The notes under the pieces were generated by a model that ran no database searches, had not been told where the DNA came from, and saw nothing but the letters and a program-made list of their open reading frames with translations. Both the position numbers and the translations under genes were made by a program. Positions 1-6,922 of a stretch of DNA of 38,362 nt are shown one piece after another (position 1 is the first letter of the stretch; each line of letters opens with the position of its first letter). The DNA is from TMED14 sp041179465 (GTDB lineage Bacteria; Bacteroidota; Bacteroidia; Flavobacteriales; Schleiferiaceae), in the NCBI GenBank assembly GCA_041179465.1, contig JBEGTJ010000005.1, positions 1 to 38,362 on the forward strand, read 5' to 3'.

Positions 1-2
1 TG

Positions 3-263
3 CTCGGAACCCTCACTTGGGACGACGTGCGCCGCGCCCAGCGCCTCTCGCAACCCCCAAGCGTCATTCGCGACGCCATGTCAGGCATCGCCTACCAGGT
101 GGACCTCAATTCGAGCATGGAAGACACCGTCAAGCGCGTCGAGCGCATGGATCAGTGGTACGTCCCCGTGATCGACAACGGCCTCTGGGTCGGATTCCTA
201 TCCAAAGCCAAACTCTTTGAGGTCTACCGCCGACGTCTTCGCGAGGTCAGCCAAGAAGCCTAA
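3..263 (+). CDS. ClC-type chloride channel, C-terminal CBS part (partial)
   Basis: The open frame enters from the left edge with no start and ends at TAA 261-263, so only about 86 C-terminal residues are visible. They read as the second half of a CBS pair: a hydrophobic DAMSG strand-turn, a helix around EDTVKRVERMDQW, then VPVIDNGLWVGFLSKAKLFEVYRR. In Bacteroidetes, ClC chloride channel/antiporter proteins commonly end with a CBS pair followed by a 'GFxSKxxLFxxYRxxL' tail, and this is the best match. Other CBS-bearing membrane proteins remain possible because no membrane segment is in view. It is followed by 63 bases before the next gene on the same strand. Confidence 0.55.
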   Translation, partial: LGTLTWDDVRRAQRLSQPPSVIRDAMSGIAYQVDLNSSMEDTVKRVERMDQWYVPVIDNGLWVGFLSKAKLFEVYRRRLREVSQEA

Positions 264-326
264 GACCCTGATCCGCCCTAATTCGGTTAAACAAGAAGTG
301 GCGGATGCAATGCGTATTTTTACCGA

Positions 327-3300
327 ATGCGCCTGAACATTTTTGCCTTCCTCGCCGTCGGATCCACGGCCCTCCTTGCCCAAAACCAACCCAAGTGGCT
401 GGAACTTTGGAACGACCCCTCGTCCAACGTGTACGACGTCGTGCGCGAGTTTGACGCTGCCTTTGAGGGCAAAGCTGCCGAAAAGGGCAAAGGATGGAAG
501 CAGTTCAAGCGCTGGGAGGCCTTCATGGATCCGCGGGTGTACCCGACCGGGCAGCGTCCGCAACCCAACTCCCTCTACCTCGGAATGCAGCAGGTTCAAA
601 GCACCTGGGGCAGCAACTCGACCGGCGCCAGCGGCATCGGCCAGTGGACGCCCGTAGGCCCCTTTGACGGCAACCCGATTCAGGGCATCGGGCGCGTCAA
701 CACCGTAGCCTTCCACCCCACAGACCCCAACGTGATTTTTGCCGGGGCTCCCGCGGGCGGACTTTGGAAGACCACGAACCAAGGCGCTACGTGGACCACG
801 AATACGGACCTTCTTCCCAACTTGGGGGTGAGCGGAATTGCCATCGACCCCATTTTTCCCGACACCATGTACCTGGCCACCGGCGACCGAGATGCCGACG
901 ACACCTACAGCATCGGCGTGCTCAAGTCCACCGACGGAGGCAGCAGCTGGAATCCCACCGGACTCACCCTGCAGCTGACCAACTACGCCCGCCTGACTGG
1001 CATCGTGATTCACCCCACCCAGACGCAGCACCTCGTGGTTTCGTCGCGCAACGGCATCTACCGCACCAGCGACGGAGGCACCACGTGGACCATGGTCCAA
1101 GGCGGCAGCTTTCAGTCGCTGACGTCGGTTGCGGGTGCCCCGCACCTGCTGTACGCCGGCACCAGCGCCAACGGACGCGTGTGGTTTTCGCGCGACTTCG
1201 GGGCGACCTGGACCCAGGTAACGGGCAACGGGCTCCCTACCAGCGGCCCCGCCCGCTGCGAGGTGGCGACCACGGGCGCCGACACGAACTACGTTTACGC
1301 CTTGTTTGGCGCCAACAACAACGGCCTGTACGGCGTGTACCGCTCCACCAACCGCGGCGCCACCTGGACCCAAATGCACGGATCCACCCCCAACCTGCTG
1401 GACTGGTCGACTAACGCCAGCGGCAGCGGCGGTCAGGCTTGGTACGACTTGGCCCTCGCGGTGTCTCCGCTCAACAAAGACGAGCTGCTCGTCGGCGGCG
1501 TCAACATTTGGCGCTCCAACAACGGCGGCGCCAACTTTTCGCTGAGCGCCCACTGGTACGGCGGCGGCGGGGTTTCAAACGTGCACGCCGACCAGCACTG
1601 GTTCACCTTTAGGCCCGGTACCAACGAGCTTTGGGTGGGCAACGACGGCGGAGTCTACGTTTCTCCCAACGGCGGCGTCGCCAACAACTGGCAAATGCGA
1701 AGCAACGGCCTCGGAATCACGCAGTACTACAAAATTGCCACCACCCCGGTCAACCCCAACTGGACGCTAGCCGGCGCCCAAGACAACGGGACCCACCTGA
1801 AAAAAACGGGCTGGGCCCGGGTGCGCGGCGGCGACGGGATGGACTGCGGCATGGACCCCACCAACGAGCTGGTGATGTACGCGTCGATCTACTACGGGGA
1901 CTTCGAAAAATCCAACAACGGCGGCGCCAGCTTTAACGCGCCGTTCAACCTTACGCCCAGCGGCAGCGGCAACTGGGTGACGCCCTTTCTGGTCAGCCGA
2001 CACAACAACAACGTCCTCTACGCCGGCTTCACCCGCGTGTGGAAGTCGACCAACGGTGGCGTGAGCTTTGCCGCCACCAGCACCAGCAACCTCTTGGGCG
2101 GCGACAACATTGACGTTTTGGCGGAATCGCCCAGCAACCCCAATGTGCTCTACGCGGGCATCAACCAGTACCTCTTCCGCTCGACCGACGGCGGAATCAC
2201 CTGGACCCAGCACAGCGGCGGCGCAGGCAGCCACGTCATCACCGGAATCGCCGTGGATCCCAACGACCCGCTGCACATCGCGGTGAGCCGCAGCGGCTAC
2301 GTGGGCGGGCAAAAAGTCTACGAGTCGTTCAACGGCGGACAGTCCTACAGCAACATCAGCGGAAGCCTGCCGAACATCCCCGCCAACGCCATTGCCTTTG
2401 AGCCGGGCGGAAACAACATGATCTACGTGGGCACCGACCTGGGCATGTTCGTGCGCGACAACCTCTTGGGCGACTGGGTGCCGTTCAACGCGGGCCTGCC
2501 CAACGTGGTAGTTACCGACATTGAGCTGCTCAGCACGCCCCGCATCGTGCGCATCGGCACCTACGGCCGGGGCGTGTGGCAGTCGCCCTTTGCCGGCGAC
2601 CTCCTCAAGCGCCCGACGGCTGCGCTCTCCGTGCAGCCCTCGACTACCTGCGGACTCGGCGACACCCTGCAGCTCAGCGACGCCTCCACGGGCCTCGTGA
2701 CCGCGTGGAAGTGGAGCGTGCTCCCCTCTGCCGGCGCCACGTTGATCGGCGCGACGACGGCCAATCCCAAGCTGGTGGTCCAGCAAGCCGGCCTCTATTC
2801 CGTTCAGCTGATCGCCAGCAACGTGTACGGAAGCGACACGGCCCTCGGAGTGCAATCGGTCGCCGTGGGCGGATTCCCGTTGCCCGCCGGCGAAGCCTTT
2901 ACCCCCGGGTATGACCAGCGCTGGAGCGTCGAAAACAGCGACCGCAATGCCACCTGGGAGCCGTTCAACGGAGCCAGCAGCGACGGCGACAACGCTTCGA
3001 TGCGCATGCCCCACTTTGCCCTTTCGTCGGCCGCCTTGGGCCAGCGCGACGCCCTGGTTTCTCCGGTCTACGATTTGGACAGCGGAGCCTCGCTGACGCT
3101 CGACGTGGCCTACCGCCAAGTCGCGGCCACCCAGGTGCCCGACACGCTGCGGATTTGGGTGAAGCCCTGCAGTGCTGCGGCCTGGACGCTCCTCGCCACC
3201 CGCGTCGAAACGGGCACGCTGAGCTGGGCCACGGGCCCGGCCCAAGCCAGCGCGTTTGTGCCTTCTGCGGCCGCCGACTGGCGCCGCGACAGCCTGTACC

Positions 3301-4871
3301 TCGGGGCGCTGGCTGGGCCTGCGCGCTTCAAGGTTGAAGCGCGCCACGGCGGCGGAAACCATTTGTACCTCGACCGGTTCCGCCTGAAAACGGCCACCGC
3401 CGCCGCGCCCGTGGCCAACTTCGTGGCGCCCGATACGGCCTGCGCTTCGCGCAGCATTCCGCTCTACGCCGCCGGAACTCCGGCGCCGGGCAGCGCCTCG
3501 GGCTCCGCCCTCGGCGCCACCTACGCGTGGAGCTTCCCCGGAGGCACCCCGAGCAGCAGCAGCCTAGCCAACCCCAGCGTGAGCTACGCTACGCCGGGCG
3601 TCAAAGCGGTATCGCTGACGGTAACGACTGCGGGCGGCACCTCGAGCCTCAGCAAAAACATCGTCGTCACGGCGGCCTCGGTTCCGAGCGTCAGCATCGT
3701 GAACCAGTCGGGAAGCATCTGCGCCAACAGCCCCGCAACCTTTGCCGCTACGGCGGTCAACGGCGGTAGCAGCGTGCGCTACCAGTGGACCGTCAACAAC
3801 CAGCCGCGCGGATTCAACGCGCCCACGTTCACGACGTCGAACCTGCAAAACGGCGACGTGGTGCGCTGCGAAGTGTACAGCAGCGAGGCCTGCGCGAGCC
3901 TTCCGGTCGTGACCTCCAACGCCATCACGGCGACGGTATTGGCCCTCCCCACGGCAAACGCAGGCACCTACAGCCCAGCTTGCGTGGGCGACGGTCCGGT
4001 GGCGCTGAGCGGAACCCCCGCGGGCGGAACCTGGAGCGGAACCGGGGTGACGGGCTCGACGTTTGATCCCACCGGCCTTGGACCCGGCAACTACACCGTT
4101 ACCTATTCGTACACCAACAGCGCGGGCTGCACCGGAACCGCCACGGCCGTGATTCAGTTGGCCGCTGCCCCGAACGTGTTCTTGACGTTCGCTACCGAAG
4201 TGATGTGCATCAGCGATCCCGCGGTGGCTCCGGGCGGCGGCTTCCCCGGCGGCGGAACGTATTTGGTCAACGGAACCCCGACGACCAGCATTGTTCCGGC
4301 CCAACTCGGAACCGGCCAGCACGCCCTGACCTACCGCTACAGCAACGGATTGTGTGTGGTGGAGCGCGTCGACAGCTTCCACGTGGTGTCGGCCCCGCCG
4401 GTGCCGAGCATCCAAATCCTGAACGGGGATTCGCTGTACTGCCCGCAGGCCGCCCTCAACCCGCTGTGGAAGGTGCAGTGGCTCGACGGAAACCAATCGC
4501 CCATTGCGGGCGCCAACCAGGCGAGCTTCACCGCTTCGGCTCCGGGCACGTTCTTCGTTCGCCTTCGCGCCGGAACCAGCTGCGCGGCCACCAGCGGCGC
4601 CGCGGTGGTGCTGAACACCGTTGAGCGCCAGCTCGCCGGAATCACCTTGCGTCCGAACCCCACCCGCGACCGCGTAGAGGTTTCGTGGAATCCGACCGTA
4701 GACCAAGCCTGGACGGCCGAGCTCCGCAGCCTGGACGGGGCCCTAATCGGAACCTACGAAGGCGTGGACGCGCGCTGGAGCCTCGACCTCAGTTCGCTTC
4801 CGAACGGAGTCTATGCGCTGCGCCTCACCCAAGGGGACCGCAGCAGCACGGAACAGGTCGTCAAAATTTAG
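327..4871 (+). CDS. Large T9SS-exported beta-propeller (VPS10/BNR-like) protein with PKD domains
   Basis: 1514 residues. A signal peptide is evident (MRLNIFAFLAVGSTALLAQ). Residues about 90-750 hold many BNR/sortilin-like blades, each with an S-x-D/N-G-G-x-x-W signature (STDGGSSW, RTSDGGTTW, RSTNRGATW, RSTDGGITW), as in VPS10/sialidase-type propellers. A PKD-like domain follows at about 755-850, a jelly-roll/MAM-like region at about 855-1030, then another PKD and Ig-like Gly/Thr-rich modules to about 1430. The last ~80 residues form a type A T9SS sorting domain (LRPNPTRDRVEVSW ... LPNGVYALRL ... VVKI). The protein is therefore expected to cross the outer membrane through T9SS and be displayed or released. 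Adhesion or substrate binding is likely. No catalytic signature was recognised, so an enzymatic role is not claimed. Confidence 0.85.
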   Translation: MRLNIFAFLAVGSTALLAQNQPKWLELWNDPSSNVYDVVREFDAAFEGKAAEKGKGWKQFKRWEAFMDPRVYPTGQRPQPNSLYLGMQQVQSTWGSNSTGASGIGQWTPVGPFDGNPIQGIGRVNTVAFHPTDPNVIFAGAPAGGLWKTTNQGATWTTNTDLLPNLGVSGIAIDPIFPDTMYLATGDRDADDTYSIGVLKSTDGGSSWNPTGLTLQLTNYARLTGIVIHPTQTQHLVVSSRNGIYRTSDGGTTWTMVQGGSFQSLTSVAGAPHLLYAGTSANGRVWFSRDFGATWTQVTGNGLPTSGPARCEVATTGADTNYVYALFGANNNGLYGVYRSTNRGATWTQMHGSTPNLLDWSTNASGSGGQAWYDLALAVSPLNKDELLVGGVNIWRSNNGGANFSLSAHWYGGGGVSNVHADQHWFTFRPGTNELWVGNDGGVYVSPNGGVANNWQMRSNGLGITQYYKIATTPVNPNWTLAGAQDNGTHLKKTGWARVRGGDGMDCGMDPTNELVMYASIYYGDFEKSNNGGASFNAPFNLTPSGSGNWVTPFLVSRHNNNVLYAGFTRVWKSTNGGVSFAATSTSNLLGGDNIDVLAESPSNPNVLYAGINQYLFRSTDGGITWTQHSGGAGSHVITGIAVDPNDPLHIAVSRSGYVGGQKVYESFNGGQSYSNISGSLPNIPANAIAFEPGGNNMIYVGTDLGMFVRDNLLGDWVPFNAGLPNVVVTDIELLSTPRIVRIGTYGRGVWQSPFAGDLLKRPTAALSVQPSTTCGLGDTLQLSDASTGLVTAWKWSVLPSAGATLIGATTANPKLVVQQAGLYSVQLIASNVYGSDTALGVQSVAVGGFPLPAGEAFTPGYDQRWSVENSDRNATWEPFNGASSDGDNASMRMPHFALSSAALGQRDALVSPVYDLDSGASLTLDVAYRQVAATQVPDTLRIWVKPCSAAAWTLLATRVETGTLSWATGPAQASAFVPSAAADWRRDSLYLGALAGPARFKVEARHGGGNHLYLDRFRLKTATAAAPVANFVAPDTACASRSIPLYAAGTPAPGSASGSALGATYAWSFPGGTPSSSSLANPSVSYATPGVKAVSLTVTTAGGTSSLSKNIVVTAASVPSVSIVNQSGSICANSPATFAATAVNGGSSVRYQWTVNNQPRGFNAPTFTTSNLQNGDVVRCEVYSSEACASLPVVTSNAITATVLALPTANAGTYSPACVGDGPVALSGTPAGGTWSGTGVTGSTFDPTGLGPGNYTVTYSYTNSAGCTGTATAVIQLAAAPNVFLTFATEVMCISDPAVAPGGGFPGGGTYLVNGTPTTSIVPAQLGTGQHALTYRYSNGLCVVERVDSFHVVSAPPVPSIQILNGDSLYCPQAALNPLWKVQWLDGNQSPIAGANQASFTASAPGTFFVRLRAGTSCAATSGAAVVLNTVERQLAGITLRPNPTRDRVEVSWNPTVDQAWTAELRSLDGALIGTYEGVDARWSLDLSSLPNGVYALRLTQGDRSSTEQVVKI

Positions 4872-4880
4872 GACGGGCGT

Positions 4881-4977
4881 GAAAAATAAAAATCCGGAAA
4901 AATCCGAATGAAAAACCCCGCCTCGGCGGGGTTTTTTGCTTCAAAGCATTCGGATAAAACCGGATTTACTTTTTTTT
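4881..4977. terminator. Composite bidirectional terminator between convergent genes
   Basis: A perfect 7-bp GC stem (CCCCGCC 4916-4922, GGCGGGG 4925-4931) is flanked by A5 on the left and T6 on the right, so it can act on both strands. It lies between two inverted copies of a 20-base motif, CATTCGGATnnnnCCGGATT (minus copy 4891-4910, plus copy 4947-4966). Each copy can itself form a short ATTCGG/CCGGAT stem with one G-U pair followed by a T-rich tail. It separates the 1514-residue gene on the plus strand from purQ on the minus strand, whose TAA overlaps the end of the T tract. Confidence 0.85.
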
Positions 4978-5671
4978 ACAACGCCACCGTGTGCTGAAGG
5001 AGGCTTTCAAACAAGGCCACGCCGTCGGTATTCAAGAGGTTGGCGTCGGCGGCGCGCTCGGGGTGGGGCATCATGCCCATGACGTTGCGCGCCTCGTTGC
5101 AGACTCCGGCGATGTTTTGCACTGAGCCGTTGGGGTTGGCCTCGGGGGTGATGGCTCCGTCGGCCTCGGCGTAGCGGAACATCACTTGACCGCGGTCGTT
5201 GAGGGCCTTGAGGGTGTCCTCGTCGGCGTGGTAGCGTCCTTCGCCGTGGGCGATGGGAATTTGGTAGACTCCGGTCTCCGAGAGGCCCGCGGTCATGGGG
5301 CTCAGGCCCGATCCGCGCACGAGGTGCACGTTTTTGCAGATGAACTTGCCCGTGTGGTTGCGCAGCAGGGCCCCCGGAACGAGTCCGGCCTCAGTCAAGA
5401 TTTGAAATCCGTTGCACACGCCGAAGACGTATCCGCCGCGGTGGGCGTGCTTAACTACCTCTTCCATGATGGGAGAAAAGCGGGCAATCGCGCCCGAGCG
5501 CAGGTAGTCGCCGTAGGAAAATCCGCCGGGGAGCACCACCATGTCGACGCCCTGGAGGTCGCGGTCCTTGTGCCAAAGGGGTACGGTTTCGCATCCCAGA
5601 CCCTCGCGGAGGGTGTGGATCATGTCTTGGTCGCAGTTCGACCCGGGAAAAGTTACAACTCCGAATTTCAC
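4976..5671 (-). CDS. purQ: Phosphoribosylformylglycinamidine synthase subunit PurQ
   Basis: 231 residues, normal for PurQ. It is the glutaminase (class I amidotransferase) subunit that supplies ammonia for conversion of FGAR to FGAM in de novo purine synthesis. The N-terminus MKFGVVTFPGSNCDQD is diagnostic. The catalytic triad is visible as Cys86 (GVCNGFQ), His203 and Glu205 (MPHPER), with the PGGFSYGDYLRSGA loop at 49-62. The start is GTG at 5671: an in-frame opening continues 222 bases upstream but reads as low-complexity Arg-rich sequence opposite the next gene. GTG overlaps the TGA of the upstream agmatinase-family gene (GTGA), indicating translational coupling. PurL and PurS are not in the window; purD is about 11 kb away. 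Confidence 0.95.
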   Translation of the reverse strand: MKFGVVTFPGSNCDQDMIHTLREGLGCETVPLWHKDRDLQGVDMVVLPGGFSYGDYLRSGAIARFSPIMEEVVKHAHRGGYVFGVCNGFQILTEAGLVPGALLRNHTGKFICKNVHLVRGSGLSPMTAGLSETGVYQIPIAHGEGRYHADEDTLKALNDRGQVMFRYAEADGAITPEANPNGSVQNIAGVCNEARNVMGMMPHPERAADANLLNTDGVALFESLLQHTVAL

Positions 5672-6747
5672 GCGGCAAAGGTACAGCGTCCGTTGGCCTT
5701 GCCGAGCACGTTGGCGAGCCGGTACAGCAGGCGCGCGGCCACGTTGGCGTCCCAATCGCCCTCGGGTCCCGGAGCGACTTCGTTGAGGTCCATACCAATC
5801 CATTGGCGGCCTGAAGCCAGCACCTGCTCGACCAGGTAGAGCACCTGCTCGACCTCGAGTCCGCCGGCCACGGGGGTGCCGGTGTGCGGACAAAGCTTGG
5901 GGTCCAGCCCGTCGATGTCCAGGCTGAGGTAGACCTGCTGCGGAAGCTCCGCCACGATGGCGTCAACTTGCTGGGCCCAGGTGCGGCCGTGAAACGCAGC
6001 CTGCTTGAGGTCGCGGTCGTAAAACACGGTGCAGCGGCTACCCAGACCGGCGGCCACCCCCACCTCTTCGGCGCAGTAGTCGCGGATTCCGACCTGAACT
6101 ATTTTGGCGATGCCTTCGTGCTTCATCGCGTTATACATGATCGACGCATGGCTGTAGGCAAATCCCTCGTAGGCCACGCGAAAGTCCATGTGGGCGTCAA
6201 TTTGCAGAATTCCCATGCCCGGATGGCGGTCGGCCAAGGCCTGAAGGTAGCCGAGGGGCGTGCTGTGGTCTCCGCCGAGCAGGAACACCAGCTGTCCGCG
6301 GTCGAGGTAGCGCTCGACGTCGTGGCGGACCTTCTCCACCATCCAGGCGCAGGCCTCGTTGATCCGCCCCAGCAGCTTTTGGCTGGACGCCATGCCGGCG
6401 GTTCCGTCGGCAAGCGCCGCCAGGTAGACTTCAGCCCGCTCGCGGTTGCGCTCGGACTTTTCAGCCAGCTTGGTCGAGGCCGGAGCCATCGCCAAGCCCA
6501 TCTTCCACGCGTCGGCCACATAGGGATCCCACAGGTCCACTTGGGCCGAAGCTTCCTTGATCGCGGACGGACCTTGGGCCGTTCCCGACGCGTAGCTCAC
6601 GGTCACCTCCCAGGGCACCGGAACCACCACGACCTCCGCGTCCTCCACCGCATACGGCAGTCCATAAATCTGGTCCCCCGTCGCGAGTCCGTTGGGGTCA
6701 AAATCGGCCTGCGCAAGGGCGCGGCGCTTGCGGCGTGCTTCGTCCAT
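5668..6747 (-). CDS. speB: Agmatinase/arginase-family ureohydrolase
   Basis: 359 residues of the ureohydrolase superfamily, which uses a Mn2+ pair to hydrolyse a guanidino or formimino group (agmatine to putrescine plus urea, or relatives). All metal-ligand motifs are present: GGDHS at 158-162, DAHMD at 184-188 and LDIDGLDP at 276-283. The GTAQGPSAIKEAS segment at 55-67 and GMDLNEVAPG near 318-327 are typical. Family membership is firm; agmatinase rather than formimidoylglutamase or another guanidinase is an inference from similarity to Bacteroidetes 'agmatinase family' proteins. An insertion at about 90-130 makes it longer than E. coli SpeB. The TGA stop overlaps the purQ GTG. A TACCTTTG -7-like box lies only 5 bases upstream of the ATG. 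Confidence 0.85.
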   Translation of the reverse strand: MDEARRKRRALAQADFDPNGLATGDQIYGLPYAVEDAEVVVVPVPWEVTVSYASGTAQGPSAIKEASAQVDLWDPYVADAWKMGLAMAPASTKLAEKSERNRERAEVYLAALADGTAGMASSQKLLGRINEACAWMVEKVRHDVERYLDRGQLVFLLGGDHSTPLGYLQALADRHPGMGILQIDAHMDFRVAYEGFAYSHASIMYNAMKHEGIAKIVQVGIRDYCAEEVGVAAGLGSRCTVFYDRDLKQAAFHGRTWAQQVDAIVAELPQQVYLSLDIDGLDPKLCPHTGTPVAGGLEVEQVLYLVEQVLASGRQWIGMDLNEVAPGPEGDWDANVAARLLYRLANVLGKANGRCTFAA

Positions 6748-6751
6748 GAAG

Positions 6752-6759
6752 CAAAGGTA
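6752..6759 (-). promoter_or_regulatory. -7 box TACCTTTG for the agmatinase-purQ operon
   Basis: Read on the minus strand, TACCTTTG matches the Bacteroidetes -7 consensus TAnnTTTG exactly. Only five bases separate it from the ATG at 6747. Transcription would begin at or within a few bases of the start codon, so the mRNA would be leaderless or nearly so. No clear -33 TTTG was found. Confidence 0.55.
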
Positions 6760-6787
6760 ATGGGCTTGCTGCGCTGTGCGCCCAGGT

Positions 6788-6922
6788 GGTTTCTGGTTTC
6801 AGGTTTCTGGTGCTCATGTTCATTCGAGGAGCTTCGGGGCTGGGGCTACTGCGCTGCGAGAAACAAGAAACAAGAAACAAGAAACAAGAAACAAGTTGCT
6901 GGTTGCTAGTTACTGGTTATCA
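6788..6922. repeat. Heptanucleotide repeat array, two inverted arms
   Basis: The left arm (6788-6815) has four units in exact 7-base register: GGTTTCT, GGTTTCA, GGTTTCT, GGTGCTC. The right part (6860-6922) has nine units in one unbroken register: five identical GAAACAA (6860-6894) and then GTTGCTG, GTTGCTA, GTTACTG, GTTATCA. The GAAACAA units are the complement of TTGTTTC, so the arms are inverted with a 44-base spacer. The right end runs into the 3' end of the lamin-tail gene and supplies its TAG stop (6906-6908). The array fills the gap between two minus-strand genes. Confidence 0.9.

Noticed and set aside
5672..5893. N-terminal extension of PurQ by 74 residues.
   Set aside because: It lies opposite and inside the agmatinase-family gene in another frame, is Arg-rich low complexity, and PurQ proteins begin at MKFGVV.
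6860..6894. Short identical repeats as a CRISPR array.
   Set aside because: The units are 7 bases long, directly adjacent and have no spacers or cas genes.
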